From positions 2,170,418-2,234,417 of the forward strand of contig CP070705.1 of NCBI GenBank assembly GCA_020349965.1: a stretch of 64,000 nucleotides of DNA, given 5' to 3'. This stretch comes from Caldifarciminota bacterium. Its GTDB lineage: Bacteria; Hydrothermota; Tepidihabitantia; SM23-42. Shown in pieces: positions 50,742 to 61,259 of this stretch. The notes beneath the pieces were generated by a model that was given only the letters and a program-made list of their open reading frames with translations, ran no database searches and was not told where the DNA came from. The first letter of the stretch is position 1, and each line of letters starts with the position of its first letter. Position numbers and translations under genes: made by a program.

Positions 50742-53276
50742 CTAGAAACTGAACCCGATACTCAGTCTTACCCGGCGCGGTGCACTATAGGCACTTACCC
50801 AGTCGTCAGTGGCCAGGATCAGACCGCGGAAGGCCAGGTATTCTTCAAAGGGCACGACCAGCCCGTCATGATTTAGGTCCATGGCTGGATGATAATGTTC
50901 GTTGGTGAAAGGTAGACTATCACGGAAATGCCATGGTTTGATGGTAGACACTGGCAGCATGGTTGCATGGTAGGTGATTTCGTACCGCTCATCGAGCAGA
51001 TTCAAGACCTCGAGACTGATATTCAGTGCCGCGCCTCCGAACCTGAACGATTTTGAAAGCACACAGTCAAGCTGCTTTTGAGTCGGGAGATTCAAGATAT
51101 TCCTTTCTTCATATTTTCCTTCGGGCCCGGGCGGTGTGTACGGGAACCCGTTACCGAGATATCCAAAAAGATGCAGCCTTGCATCGAAGGGCAGGAAAAA
51201 GACACCTTGAACAAAGACCCTGTGTCTTTGATCAAAATCGAGGTAGTACATATCAACTGGTTGTGTGAGCAGGGTGTCGGCGTACTCACCTGCGTATGAA
51301 CTCGTCCCCTTAGTGTAGGAAAGGGTATAGGATATCCTTCCATTGAAGATACTATTCCCGAATTCCAGAATGCTCTCAATGCCTTTCACATTCGCATATT
51401 CTATGTTGTCATAAAGGTAATAGTCGTTGGATGGCGGCAAGGAAATGAACCTGGTGCCGATGAGGTCGGTGACATCTTTATAGAAGGCGTTAACAGTGAC
51501 GCTCATGTTAGGATTTATGGCCCCCTGGAGACCCATTTCGTAGCTCATTGTTCTTTCCGGCTTCAGATCAGGGTTGCCAACATTGGGCAGATATTTGTAC
51601 AGATATGAAGGGAAAGGCAGGAGATTGTAGTATCCGTACATGTAATCATATAATGGTCGCTGAGCATACATGCCCAGATTGGCGCGGAATATGAAATCTT
51701 CAGTTACCTGGAAAGAAACGCCAACCCGCGGCGAGATTATGTCTTTTGGCTCAACACCTGGAATACCGCTCGAAAAGCGATCATAGCGGCATCCGATCTT
51801 TGCGTACAAATCCAGGTAATCGATATTGTCCTGAAGATAGATTGCGAACTCGTCTGGTGTGTAATGGTATTGATCCACCACCTGGTGAGCCGTGTCGCTG
51901 ACATAATAAGTGAAGTTATTAAGATCATTGTATGCGTATTCAAAACCGACCTTTACTTCGTGATACCGGTGGAGCTGGAAATTGACATTTGCTTTAGTGC
52001 TCAGAACCGTCGAATGTTTGTCTTGATACTCGGGATAGTCGCCTTCGCATATGACCGCATAATAGGTCGCACCAAACGGGTTGTCATTACTCGCTCGCGG
52101 CCACTCGAGTGTCTCGTAGGGGCGGAAGACAAAGTCTTCAAGTATGCCCTCAGCGCCTGGTTCACGGACTCCGTAGATCCTGTTCGTGTGCAGACGGCTG
52201 AAGTCCAGGTTGAAGAATGTACGTGGGTTGTGCAGGTAGCTTATCATTAGTGACTGCATGTTTCCTTTTCTCATATCTGAGCGGTAGTGGTCAAGATGGA
52301 ACTTGTAGAAAGTCTTCATGTTCGAATAGCGATCGAACTGGGTTCTTGAACTAGCGCTGCCAAAACGCAGCTTCAATTTGTTGCTGAGTGCATAGAAGAG
52401 CTTGCCGTAAACAGAGTAATCCTGACGTTCTTTGTGGGGCAATTGGTAAAGGCGTGGATCCCAGTCATCCGTGCGCATGGCATCGAATGATAGGAAGCCC
52501 TTGATCTTTTTGGATACAGGTAATTGAACCGAAGACTGCAGGTTCTCGTAACCGAAGTCGTAGTAAGTAGGCATGATCTTCTCGGTCTTGCCGAATCCTT
52601 TGATACCAGGCTTGTCGGCCGGTTGGGCAGTGAGCATATTGATGATGCCGGACATCGCTCTTCCGTATTCGACATCGAAACCGCCGGGCAGGAATATTAC
52701 TTCGTCAACGACCCCCTTGGATAAGGTGAGCGCCGGGTCGCCTGTCTGGGGATCGATGATCGAAACGTTGTCGATCATGTAGAGCACTTCAGTAGCTCGT
52801 CCGCCGCGTACGTGTAGTGTCGTGTCCGTTCGTGCAACTGCTGCCTGGAAAGCGATCATATCGACCGTGTAGTCGACCGGTAGGTAAGGTAGTTCGGACT
52901 TTCGGACCATGTAGGTCGTGCCCACCATGTCTTTTGACACGGCCGGACGTTCACTGGTGACTATGACCGGTGAAAGCTCGATGGCGCCGGGTGTCAAGCT
53001 TATGGCAAGGCGCACGGCTTTGTTGTATTCGACAACGACATCCACGATCTGCTTCGTTTGATAGCCGAGAAAAGAAACTTCGACCGTATACTTCCCGGCA
53101 GGGACACTCAAGATGTAGAAGCTGCCATTGGCGTCGGTCGCCGCGCCGAGATCGGTACCCAAAACCATCACATTTGCGAAGGCAACGGGTTCTTGTGTCT
53201 TCTCATCCACCACGGTACCTTGGATTTTACCGCTGACACTGCCGATCAGTAGGATAGAAATCACGAAGCAGTTCAT
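50742..53276 (-). CDS. TonB-dependent receptor with CarboxypepD_reg-like N-terminus
   Basis: 844 residues. Signal peptide, CarboxypepD_reg-like domain (KIQGTVVDEKTQEPVAFANVMVLGTDLGAATDANGSF, ~18-105), plug (~115-230; VLYMIDNVSIIDPQTGDPAL, EVIFLPGGFDVEYGRAMSG), then a 22-strand-type barrel ending in a C-terminal Phe (RLSIGFSF). Close in layout to 53341-55860: the order of loops and many motifs (YEITYHATMLP / YEITPHYPLIE) correspond. Ligand unknown. TTGACA-N16-TATAAC promoter and AGGAG Shine-Dalgarno. Confidence 0.9.
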   Translation of the reverse strand: MNCFVISILLIGSVSGKIQGTVVDEKTQEPVAFANVMVLGTDLGAATDANGSFYILSVPAGKYTVEVSFLGYQTKQIVDVVVEYNKAVRLAISLTPGAIELSPVIVTSERPAVSKDMVGTTYMVRKSELPYLPVDYTVDMIAFQAAVARTDTTLHVRGGRATEVLYMIDNVSIIDPQTGDPALTLSKGVVDEVIFLPGGFDVEYGRAMSGIINMLTAQPADKPGIKGFGKTEKIMPTYYDFGYENLQSSVQLPVSKKIKGFLSFDAMRTDDWDPRLYQLPHKERQDYSVYGKLFYALSNKLKLRFGSASSRTQFDRYSNMKTFYKFHLDHYRSDMRKGNMQSLMISYLHNPRTFFNLDFSRLHTNRIYGVREPGAEGILEDFVFRPYETLEWPRASNDNPFGATYYAVICEGDYPEYQDKHSTVLSTKANVNFQLHRYHEVKVGFEYAYNDLNNFTYYVSDTAHQVVDQYHYTPDEFAIYLQDNIDYLDLYAKIGCRYDRFSSGIPGVEPKDIISPRVGVSFQVTEDFIFRANLGMYAQRPLYDYMYGYYNLLPFPSYLYKYLPNVGNPDLKPERTMSYEMGLQGAINPNMSVTVNAFYKDVTDLIGTRFISLPPSNDYYLYDNIEYANVKGIESILEFGNSIFNGRISYTLSYTKGTSSYAGEYADTLLTQPVDMYYLDFDQRHRVFVQGVFFLPFDARLHLFGYLGNGFPYTPPGPEGKYEERNILNLPTQKQLDCVLSKSFRFGGAALNISLEVLNLLDERYEITYHATMLPVSTIKPWHFRDSLPFTNEHYHPAMDLNHDGLVVPFEEYLAFRGLILATDDWVSAYSAPRRVRLSIGFSF

Positions 53277-53290
53277 ATTTCTCCTCCAGG

Positions 53291-53318
53291 GTTATAAATC
53301 GGCGTACCGGGTTGTCAA
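53291..53318 (-). promoter_or_regulatory. Promoter of downstream TonB receptor / lipoprotein operon
   Basis: -35 TTGACA (53313-53318), 16-bp spacer, -10 TATAAC (53291-53296). Confidence 0.75.
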
Positions 53319-53340
53319 TGTAACATGAAGCACCTGTGCC

Positions 53341-55860
53341 TCAGTAATTCAGCGAGATTCCTATCCGTGCTCTCCTCGGCGGACTGTATGCGTAGACAAT
53401 ATCGTCGGTCGCTTCTCTTATGGCCACGAGGGCAGCATAGTCTTCGTAGGGCGAGATCATGCCGTCGTGGTTAGCATCGGCTGCCGGATTGTAGTAATCG
53501 TGTCTGTCAAAGGTGATGAAGCCGCTAAGAATTTCAGGTTCTTCTATGAGGGGGTAGTGGGGCGTGATTTCATATTGATGATCGAGGAGATTAATGACCT
53601 CAATGTCGATGCTGAAAGCCATACCGGCGAGTTTGAAAGTCTTGGAAAGCATGCAGTCGATCTGACGCTGAAAGGGGAGCCTTTCGTAATTCCTTTCTTC
53701 ATATTTCCCTTCGGGGTCAGGCGGTGTGTAGGGGAATCCATTACCGAAGTATCCGAAAATATGGAGTTGTGATGAGAATGGCAGGTGCAATGTACCCTGG
53801 ACAAAGATACGATGCCGCTGGTCGAAATCGAGATAGTAATCATTTGCCGGTCGCTCGACCGTCGTGTCACCGAATTCAGCGGCATAGGAACTCGTTCCCT
53901 TTGCCCAGGATAGGGTGTAGGATACCTTACCAGTGAAGGGACCTCCGTTCATTTCGACAATCGTCTCGATTCCTCTGATGTTCGCATACTCGATGTTCAC
54001 GTATTGAAAATACGCATGATGAAGCGGCAGGAGTCGCACCCGGCGCGTGCCGATGAGATCGGTAACATCTTTGTAAAAGGTATTGACCGTAGCGCTAAGA
54101 TTTGCGTTGATTTCACCCTGCAGTCCGAGTTCGTAACTGACGGTTCTCTCTGGCGACAATTCGGGATTGCCGATGATCGGAACCCTGTGGAAGAGGTAAG
54201 AAGGCAGGGGCAGGAGATTGTAGTAACCGTATACGTAGTCGTACAATGGCGGCTGCGCATACTGTCCGACATTGGCCCGGAAAATGAACCTCTCGGTTAC
54301 TTCGAAAGAAACGCCAAGACGCGGTGAGATGTAATGTTTTGGTGCAACGCCTTCAACGTCACTGGAGAAATAATCGTAGCGGCAGCCGATTTTTGCATAT
54401 GCACCCTCGAAATCGATGTTATCCTGCAGATAGACAGAATACTCCTTGGGTCGATAGGTGTACTCGTCGAGGAGCTGGCTCGAGCTATCGCTTATGAAAT
54501 AAGTAAGATTGTTGAATTCCTGGAAAACATACTCGCAACCCGCCTTCACTTGGTGATAACGGTGGATTTGAAGGTCGGTGGCAAGGGCGGTCTTTATGAC
54601 ATTCGAGGTCTTATCTCCATACTCTGGATAGTCTCCGTCGCAGTATGGCTCGACGACGTAGGCGCCATAAGGATTGTCGCTGCTCGGTCTTAGCCATATC
54701 AGCGAACTGTATGGCCGGAAGGTAAAATCATCGAATACCCCGTAGTCAATATCCTCCCTGACGCCATATGTCTTGTGAGCGTACAGGCGGCTAATTGTCA
54801 GTTGGAAGAACTTTCTACTATCGGGTAGATAACTCAGATTCAACGTCTGGAGATTACCCTTTTCCAGATCCGAACGGTAATGGTCAAGATGGAATTTCCA
54901 CAAGGTCTCATACCGGTCGAACTGACTCCGCGACATGGCGCCGCTCAAGGCCAGCTTCATTCTTGACGACGCATCGTACATCCACTTGCCGTAGACAGAG
55001 TAGTCATCGCGTTCCTTGTGTGGCAGGATGTGAAGTCGTGGATCCCAATCATCGGTGTGCATGATGTCGAACGCAACATAACCCTTGAACCTCTGGCTGA
55101 TCGGCAGGTGGAGTGAAGTCTGTAGATTACCATATCCGAAATCCTGATCGTCGGACATGATACGTTCGGTCTTGGCTCTTGTGCGTGTACTCAGGTAATC
55201 AGCCGGATGAGAAGTTATCATGTTGATGATCCCGGACATGGCACGTCCGTATTCAGCATTGAACCCGCCCGGCAGGAAAATAACTTCGTCGATGATGCCT
55301 TTGGATAGGTTTATCGCTACGTTTCCGGTCTGGGGATCGATGATCGAGACATTGTCGATCAGATATTGCACTTCAGTCGACCGTCCGCCACGTACATGCA
55401 ATGCTGTGTCGAGACGTGCTACAGAAGCTTGAAAAGCGATGAGGTCCGTCGTACGATCGACGGGCAGGTGGGATATGTCTTCCTTTCGTACAAGGTATGT
55501 CGTGCCGACCATTTCTTTAGAGACGGCAGGCCGTTCGCTGGTAACGGTAACTGGAGATATCTCGATGGTCGTGGGTTGGAGTGAAACATTCAGACGCGCT
55601 GTCTTATCATATTCAACGATCACATTTGCTACACGTACTGTGCCGTAACCCACACAGGAGACCTCTACGACATATTCGCCCGGTGCTACGTTGAGGATGA
55701 AAAAGTCGCCGGCATCATCGCTGGCTGCACCGATATCCGTATCAAGGACCAATACATTGGCATTCGGTATTGCTTCGCCCGTGTGCTCGTCTGTCACCGT
55801 GCCTTGAATCTTGCCCGCGACACTGGCGAGAAAGATAGCTCCAACACACAGAAAGACCAT
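53341..55860 (-). CDS. TonB-dependent receptor with CarboxypepD_reg-like N-terminus
   Basis: 839 residues from ATG 55860 (GGGGG Shine-Dalgarno; signal MVFLCVGAIFLASVAG). CarboxypepD_reg-like domain with GKIQGTVTDEHTGEAIPNANVLVLDTDIGAASD, plug with VQYLIDNVSIIDPQTGNVAI and barrel ending RIGISLNY. Paralogue of 50742-53276 and arisen by tandem duplication. Each encodes a late DHDYYNPAADANHDGMISPYEDY / MDLNHDGLVVPFEEY segment with an EF-hand-like D-N-D motif. An in-frame ATG at 55899 is possible. Confidence 0.9.
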   Translation of the reverse strand: MVFLCVGAIFLASVAGKIQGTVTDEHTGEAIPNANVLVLDTDIGAASDDAGDFFILNVAPGEYVVEVSCVGYGTVRVANVIVEYDKTARLNVSLQPTTIEISPVTVTSERPAVSKEMVGTTYLVRKEDISHLPVDRTTDLIAFQASVARLDTALHVRGGRSTEVQYLIDNVSIIDPQTGNVAINLSKGIIDEVIFLPGGFNAEYGRAMSGIINMITSHPADYLSTRTRAKTERIMSDDQDFGYGNLQTSLHLPISQRFKGYVAFDIMHTDDWDPRLHILPHKERDDYSVYGKWMYDASSRMKLALSGAMSRSQFDRYETLWKFHLDHYRSDLEKGNLQTLNLSYLPDSRKFFQLTISRLYAHKTYGVREDIDYGVFDDFTFRPYSSLIWLRPSSDNPYGAYVVEPYCDGDYPEYGDKTSNVIKTALATDLQIHRYHQVKAGCEYVFQEFNNLTYFISDSSSQLLDEYTYRPKEYSVYLQDNIDFEGAYAKIGCRYDYFSSDVEGVAPKHYISPRLGVSFEVTERFIFRANVGQYAQPPLYDYVYGYYNLLPLPSYLFHRVPIIGNPELSPERTVSYELGLQGEINANLSATVNTFYKDVTDLIGTRRVRLLPLHHAYFQYVNIEYANIRGIETIVEMNGGPFTGKVSYTLSWAKGTSSYAAEFGDTTVERPANDYYLDFDQRHRIFVQGTLHLPFSSQLHIFGYFGNGFPYTPPDPEGKYEERNYERLPFQRQIDCMLSKTFKLAGMAFSIDIEVINLLDHQYEITPHYPLIEEPEILSGFITFDRHDYYNPAADANHDGMISPYEDYAALVAIREATDDIVYAYSPPRRARIGISLNY

Positions 55861-56115
55861 TTTTCCCCCTTTCTTCTGTCTGATATTTATTTTCATCATA
55901 TGTTATACAGTGCTGTCAAAAGCCTCTCACGCCATCGCTCACAAGTATGCTAAAGCAATGTATATAGGCAACGATGGCGGGGTATATTATTGCTGAGGTT
56001 ATTCGAAATAATCGGTTTGTCAATGTGGATATTTCTAGATAGATAGTGACCTCGGCTATTGTGCTGCATGTGCGTCGGTTATCCGTCTGTGTGTTCTGGT
56101 AATGATAAGAGAACC
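55861..56115. other. Intergenic region between divergent TonB receptor and metK
   Basis: No ORF recognised. It contains an 8-bp inverted repeat CGCCATCG (55930-55937) / CGATGGCG (55972-55979) with 34-bp loop, and on minus a TTGACA-N16-TAACCT promoter-like pair (about 56010-56040). No SAM-riboswitch-type structure was seen on the metK side. Confidence 0.5.
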
Positions 56116-56143
56116 TTGATTTTATTGCCGATATGTCTATAAT
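56116..56143 (+). promoter_or_regulatory. Promoter of metK-ahcY operon
   Basis: -35 TTGATT (56116-56121), 16-bp spacer, -10 TATAAT (56138-56143); the 17-bp interval to the ATG includes an AGGGAGG Shine-Dalgarno. Confidence 0.8.
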
Positions 56144-56160
56144 TCGTGAAAGGGAGGCAA

Positions 56161-57306
56161 ATGCAAAAATATTATATTACTTCTGAGTCAGTTACCGAGG
56201 GGCATCCCGATAAAATATGCGATCAGGTTTCGGACACGATTCTGGATGCAATCCTGGAAAAAGATCCGTTCGGCCGTGTCGCCTGTGAGACGCTGGCTAC
56301 ACGCGGTATGATCTTTGTTGCCGGCGAGATCTCGACCGATTGCTACGTGGATATCCCGGAAATCGTCAGGGCGCTTCTGTGTGAAATCGGCTACACCGAT
56401 GCGGATATGGGCATCGACGCCAATACCTGCGCGGTCATCTCTGCGATCCAGGAGCAATCGAGTGACATTGCGAGGGGCGTGAACATCGGAGGCGCGGGTG
56501 ACCAGGGGATGATGTATGGTTATGCAACTGCCGAAACGCCGGAACTGATGCCCCTGCCGATCGTACTTGCGCACCGACTCGTTCGACGGCTTACCGAGAT
56601 CAGAAAGACCAATGTGTTAGAATATCTACACCCGGATGGCAAATCGCAGGTGACGATCGAGTACGAGAATGACAAACCGGCGAGGATCGATACCATCATC
56701 CTTTCGGCACAGCATCATCCCGATGTTAGCAACGAGAAGATCCATTCTGATCTGAAAAAACTTGTCATTACCGAAATCATTCCTGAAGAGTTGACGGATG
56801 ATAAGACCAGGCTGCTGATCAACCCGACCGGCCGTTTTGTCGTGGGCGGGCCCCAGGGTGATACGGGAATCACCGGCCGCAAGATCATGGTCGACACGTA
56901 CGGTGGTGTCGGCCATCACGGCGGCGGTTGTTTCTCGGGCAAGGACCCGACCAAGGTTGACCGTTCAGCTTCGTATATGGCACGCTATGTTGCGAAAAAT
57001 ATCGTTGCTTCGGGAATATGCACGAAGGCCGAAGTCTCCGTTTCCTATGCCATCGGAGTTGCAGAACCCACTTCGATAACGGTGAATACTTTCGGAACAT
57101 CCAAAGCGGACGAGGCCAAGATCGTCGCTATTCTCCGTAAACTATTCGATTTTACTCCTCAAGGTATGATCGACAAACTGCATTTGCGGAGGCCCATATA
57201 CCGCCGCACTGCGTGCTACGGTCATTTCGGACGCGAAGAGGAAGGATTCAACTGGGAATTATGTGACATGGCAGACGCGATAAAGCGAGAGGCGGGTATT
57301 AAATGA
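56161..57306 (+). CDS. metK: S-adenosylmethionine synthetase
   Basis: 381 residues from ATG 56161. [30 protein letters not shown] and [19 protein letters not shown] signatures. Makes SAM. A GTG at 56146 in frame precedes the Shine-Dalgarno and is rejected. ATGA overlap with ahcY couples SAM synthesis to SAH breakdown. Confidence 0.97.
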   Translation: MQKYYITSESVTEGHPDKICDQVSDTILDAILEKDPFGRVACETLATRGMIFVAGEISTDCYVDIPEIVRALLCEIGYTDADMGIDANTCAVISAIQEQSSDIARGVNIGGAGDQGMMYGYATAETPELMPLPIVLAHRLVRRLTEIRKTNVLEYLHPDGKSQVTIEYENDKPARIDTIILSAQHHPDVSNEKIHSDLKKLVITEIIPEELTDDKTRLLINPTGRFVVGGPQGDTGITGRKIMVDTYGGVGHHGGGCFSGKDPTKVDRSASYMARYVAKNIVASGICTKAEVSVSYAIGVAEPTSITVNTFGTSKADEAKIVAILRKLFDFTPQGMIDKLHLRRPIYRRTACYGHFGREEEGFNWELCDMADAIKREAGIK

Positions 57307-58568
57307 AGAAAATGAAGAAGAAGTGTGTGGATTACAATATCCGGAACATAGAATTGGCAGACGAAGGTTACAGAAAGATCGATTGGGCAGATTCGAAGAT
57401 GCCTGTCTTGAGGCTCGTCCGCGCGCGAATGAAGAAAGAGAAGCCGTTCAAGAACCGTCGTATCGGTTGCTGCCTGCACGTCACGACCGAAACGGCGAAC
57501 CTGATGGTGACGCTGAAGCAGGGCGGTGCCGAGGTTGCGCTTTGTGCGTCGAATCCTCTATCTACTCAGGATTACGTTGCGGCTGCTCTTGCTTCACAGA
57601 ACATCAGCGTATATGCGTGCCGGGGTGATTCGCGTAAGGAATATTATGCGAATATGAAGCGAGTGCTTGCGCGCCAGCCAGAAGTCCTGATCGATGATGG
57701 AGCAGACCTCATATCCACGGTCCACAAGCAAAGGCTGACCGGAATAATCGGGGGCACGGAAGAAACGACAACAGGGGTCGTGCGCCTCAAGCAGATGGAA
57801 AGGGATAATGTTCTGATCTTCCCGGTCATTGCGGTGAATGATTCTCGGACCAAACATCTATTTGACAACCGTTATGGTACCGGGCAATCGACCATTGACG
57901 GCATCCTGCGTGCGACGAACATTCTCATCGGTGGTGGTGATTTTGTAGTTGCGGGTTATGGCCAGTGTGGACGTGGATTGGCGATGCGGGCCAAGGGTAT
58001 GGGCGCCCAGGTCACGGTCACCGAGGTAGATCCGGTCAAAGCACTCGAAGCACGCATGGACGGTTACCGGGTGATGCCGATGTCCGAGGCGGCGAGGTTG
58101 GGAGACGTCTTCGTTACCGTAACCGGTGACATCAATGTGATTCGAAAAGAACACATGTTGAAGATGAAAGATGGTGCGATAGTTGCCAACTCCGGCCATT
58201 TTGACGTCGAAATCGACAAAAAAGCATTGAAGGAAATTTCAGTACGCAGGAGGCTGATCAGGCATTCATGCGAAGAACACACGCTGAGAAACGGTAGAAA
58301 GATCTACCTGCTCGCCGAGGGAAGGCTCGTCAATCTGGCCGCGGCAGAAGGTCATCCGGCAATGGTGATGGATTTATCGTTTGCAAATCAAGCACTGGCA
58401 GTCGAATTTATTCTGAAGCACAATGATCTGCAGAATGGAGTATATTGCCTGCCTCCAGAGATCGATGAGGAAATAGCCCACCTGAAATTAAGATCGATGG
58501 GTATTAGGATCGATAGGCTGACCCCGGAACAGCGTAGATATCTTTCATCCTGGAGAATGGGAACTTAG
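57303..58568 (+). CDS. ahcY: Adenosylhomocysteinase
   Basis: 421 residues. [34 protein letters not shown] and [11 protein letters not shown] (substrate domain), Rossmann NAD motif [22 protein letters not shown]-terminal [18 protein letters not shown]. Hydrolyses SAH to adenosine and homocysteine. Confidence 0.96.
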   Translation: MKKMKKKCVDYNIRNIELADEGYRKIDWADSKMPVLRLVRARMKKEKPFKNRRIGCCLHVTTETANLMVTLKQGGAEVALCASNPLSTQDYVAAALASQNISVYACRGDSRKEYYANMKRVLARQPEVLIDDGADLISTVHKQRLTGIIGGTEETTTGVVRLKQMERDNVLIFPVIAVNDSRTKHLFDNRYGTGQSTIDGILRATNILIGGGDFVVAGYGQCGRGLAMRAKGMGAQVTVTEVDPVKALEARMDGYRVMPMSEAARLGDVFVTVTGDINVIRKEHMLKMKDGAIVANSGHFDVEIDKKALKEISVRRRLIRHSCEEHTLRNGRKIYLLAEGRLVNLAAAEGHPAMVMDLSFANQALAVEFILKHNDLQNGVYCLPPEIDEEIAHLKLRSMGIRIDRLTPEQRRYLSSWRMGT

Positions 58569-58608
58569 ACGAAGTCGATGCCAGGGGGCTTCTTAATAGT
58601 GGTGAAGC

Positions 58609-59691
58609 CTATTCGAGATTCTTTACAAACGACATTCCCGGCAATTGCTTGACGTATCCCTTCATTTCTAGTTTTAGCAGGATATTTAGTAATGTGCTTG
58701 TCGGTTCATTCACTTTCTCGGCAAGCGTATCAAGGTAGATCGGTTCAGAGGAGAGTCCCTCCCAAACATTTCGTTCTGCTTCATCGAGAAGAATCTCTCG
58801 CGTCGCTTTCTCATTTCTTGCGTGGGTTAGACCCAGGTAATCCATTACCTCATTGGGGGAAGTGACCGGTATCGCACCTTCCTTGATGAGACGGTTCGTA
58901 CCGTGTGACGTCTTTGCATAAATGTTGCCGGGAACCGCGAAGACTTCTTTGTTCTGATCGAGAGCCCACGTCACCGTATTCATCACGCCGGATTTCTCTT
59001 TTGCTTCTATCGCGATGACGGCTTTTGCAAGGCCGGATACGACGCGATTACGTCGCGGGAAGTTATATGCAAACGGGGGTGTACCGACATTGAATTCAGA
59101 GATGACCGCGCCGGAACGAGAGATATCTTCCATCAATTGTCGGTTCTCCGGCGGGTAGCAGACATCTATGCCGCTGCCTAAAACGGCGAGGGTGCGGCCG
59201 TTGTTTTGCAGGGCACCATGGTGAGCCGCAGTGTCCACTCCCCGAGCCATGCCGCTGATTACCGTCACACCTGCGCCAGCGAATTCCGCCGCGAAATTCC
59301 GGGCGATTTCCTTACCATAGACCGTTGCACTCCTGGTGCCTATGACGGCAACGGAGAGTTCATCTTCGGGAAGTATACTCCCGCGCACGAACAGAACCGG
59401 CGGGAAATCGTCAATCCTTCTGAGCCACTGAGGATATTCTGATGAGTAGTATGGCGATATTTTGATATCCTTACCCATAATGAGCCGTTCCTTGTGGCGC
59501 AAGCCGTCGGTCAGGGAGTAGGAGGTGATCTCCTCCGCCGTTTCATGGCTAACGAGACGTGCCAAAGCCGACAGCGGCGCGGATATTATGCTTTGTGGTG
59601 TGCCGAATTCCTCGAGCAGCAAATGTAGGTTCTTTGGAGTAAGCTTATCGATTGAGAGTAGATGAAGCAGCTCAAACGTCTTGTCGTTCAT
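58609..59691 (-). CDS. dprA: DNA-protecting protein DprA
   Basis: 360 residues. Rossmann-like DprA core AVIGTRSATVYGKEIARNFAAEFAGAGVTVISGMARGVDTAAH, FPRRNRVVSGLAKAVIAIEA, and a C-terminal winged helix (~295-360). Loads RecA on incoming ssDNA in natural transformation. With pilD, the PilQ-type secretin and the HhH-barrel, it supports a competence capability. Starts within the upstream HEAT gene. Confidence 0.94.
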   Translation of the reverse strand: MNDKTFELLHLLSIDKLTPKNLHLLLEEFGTPQSIISAPLSALARLVSHETAEEITSYSLTDGLRHKERLIMGKDIKISPYYSSEYPQWLRRIDDFPPVLFVRGSILPEDELSVAVIGTRSATVYGKEIARNFAAEFAGAGVTVISGMARGVDTAAHHGALQNNGRTLAVLGSGIDVCYPPENRQLMEDISRSGAVISEFNVGTPPFAYNFPRRNRVVSGLAKAVIAIEAKEKSGVMNTVTWALDQNKEVFAVPGNIYAKTSHGTNRLIKEGAIPVTSPNEVMDYLGLTHARNEKATREILLDEAERNVWEGLSSEPIYLDTLAEKVNEPTSTLLNILLKLEMKGYVKQLPGMSFVKNLE

Positions 59692-60208
59692 CTATCGTTA
59701 GTGCTTTGATCTCTCGGTACAGTTCAATATCGTTCTTCTCCAAAGCGAAGAGGATGGTACGGAGGTCGCTTGCTTTGACGTCAATCGCGTTCAGTCTGAC
59801 AGCGAACTTTTCGGGTTTCTTCCGTGCCATCTTGACAAGGGCGGCAGATGCTTCTTTCAACACTGTTGGATTCTCGTCCTTGAGCAGCACGTCGACGATC
59901 GATTCTGTAGTCTGTAGATCTGCTATCTCACCAAGCGCAAGGCATGCCGAAGCGCGTGTGTACCAGTAGCCTTTTTTCAGAAGCCGCTGGAGGCGTGCGC
60001 AAACTCTTGAACCGTATGACGCCAACCGGTGGGCCGCCTGTTCGCGCATACTCCAGGACCTGTCCTCCAGCATCTTCATGAGGATCTTGATGCTTTCTTT
60101 GTCATCGACGCTGTCGAGCCTCTCCAGGATTTTGAATTTCTTCTCTACGTCGTCCGACTTTAAAATCTTGATGATTGATTCTTTGTCCTGTTTGAGTTTA
60201 ATTCTCAT
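59672..60208 (-). CDS. HEAT-repeat protein
   Basis: 178 residues, at least four helical repeats (ESIKILMKMLEDRSWSMREQAAHRLASYG, YWYTRASACLALGEIADLQTTESIVDVLL, NPTVLKEASAALVKMARK). Adaptor-type protein with unknown partner; overlaps obg by 11 bp and dprA by 20 bp, so tightly coupled. Confidence 0.75.
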   Translation of the reverse strand: MRIKLKQDKESIIKILKSDDVEKKFKILERLDSVDDKESIKILMKMLEDRSWSMREQAAHRLASYGSRVCARLQRLLKKGYWYTRASACLALGEIADLQTTESIVDVLLKDENPTVLKEASAALVKMARKKPEKFAVRLNAIDVKASDLRTILFALEKNDIELYREIKALTIDERQDV

Positions 60209-61148
60209 TCTTGAGATATTCGATCAGCAAGTCTACACCGTTTCCCTTAAGGGCGGATACACAGAATGTTCTCTCCTCGATATCCAGCTGCGGACGTCGT
60301 TCAACGAGGTCGATTTTGTTCATCACCACGATACGCGGTTTCTTCAACAGAGCTGGATTATAATTCTTGAATTCAGAGAGGAGGGTTTCGTATTGGTCTT
60401 GTGGCTCGGTTGCTGAGATATCGATCACCATCATGAGCAGATTGGTCCGTTCGATGTGCCTCAGGAATTGAAGTCCTATCCCCTTGCCGCGGTGTGCACC
60501 TTCGATGATGCCCGGCATGTCGGCGACGACAACATGCCTCTTGTTGTCTTTCAGAACTCCAAGATTTGGGTTGAGCGTCGTGAAAGGGTAGCTACCGATA
60601 CGGGGTCGCGCGTTGGTGATCGCCTTGAGAAGCGTTGATTTGCCTGCGTTTGGAAGGCCAACGATACCGATGTCAGAGATTATTTTGAGTACGATCTTGA
60701 GATTTGTCGTCTCTCCAGAACTGCCGTCCTCGGCCTTTCTCGGTGCCCGGTTCGTTGACGAGACAAAATGAGCGTTCCCACGCCCGCCTCTGCCACCGGC
60801 GGCGACGAGGAGCTTCTCCTTGTCTTTAAGGATTTCGCCGACCAGCCGTTTTCCCTTAAATACAACGATTCCCAGGGGCACGCTGATGTACACAGCCTTG
60901 CCATTCTTGCCGTGCTGCTTCTTGCCCTTACCGTGCTGACCTTTGGCGGCGCGATAGTGCGGTCGGATTTTCAGGTCGTAAAGAGTCGATAGATCCTTGC
61001 TGCCGACGAGGAAAACAGAGCCGCCGGCGCCGCCGTTACCGCCGTCGGGTCCTCCGCGGGGAACGTATTTTTCCCGCCGGAAAGAGATACATCCGTTGCC
61101 ACCTGCTCCTGACTGAACATAAATCGTTGCTTCATCGATGAATTTCAC
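60198..61148 (-). CDS. obg: GTPase Obg/CgtA (no OCT domain)
   Basis: 316 residues. N-terminal Gly-rich Obg fold (VQSGAGGNGCISFRREKYVPRGGPDGGNGG), G-domain with GLPNAGKSTLLKAI, DMPGIIEGAHRGKG and NKID. The C-terminal OCT domain of many Obg proteins is absent. Acts in 50S maturation and stress control. GTG is 7 bp below TTGACT-N16-TATACT (leaderless). Confidence 0.95.
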   Translation of the reverse strand: MKFIDEATIYVQSGAGGNGCISFRREKYVPRGGPDGGNGGAGGSVFLVGSKDLSTLYDLKIRPHYRAAKGQHGKGKKQHGKNGKAVYISVPLGIVVFKGKRLVGEILKDKEKLLVAAGGRGGRGNAHFVSSTNRAPRKAEDGSSGETTNLKIVLKIISDIGIVGLPNAGKSTLLKAITNARPRIGSYPFTTLNPNLGVLKDNKRHVVVADMPGIIEGAHRGKGIGLQFLRHIERTNLLMMVIDISATEPQDQYETLLSEFKNYNPALLKKPRIVVMNKIDLVERRPQLDIEERTFCVSALKGNGVDLLIEYLKNEN

Positions 61149-61155
61149 GTGTCCA

Positions 61156-61183
61156 AGTATAATGATTATGCGGATGAAGTCAA
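61156..61183 (-). promoter_or_regulatory. Promoter of obg-HEAT-dprA operon
   Basis: -35 TTGACT (61178-61183), 16-bp spacer, -10 TATACT (61156-61161), GTG 7 bp downstream. Confidence 0.8.
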
Positions 61184-61259
61184 CCGGACGGCAGTCAATG
61201 GCCGAACGTGCAGCTAATACACCGAGAATTACTCATGATCGATGTGCAAGCGCTACCGG

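Noticed and set aside
55861..56160. SAM riboswitch upstream of metK
   Set aside because: The promoter at 56116-56143 leaves only ~10-17 nt of leader, too short for any riboswitch.
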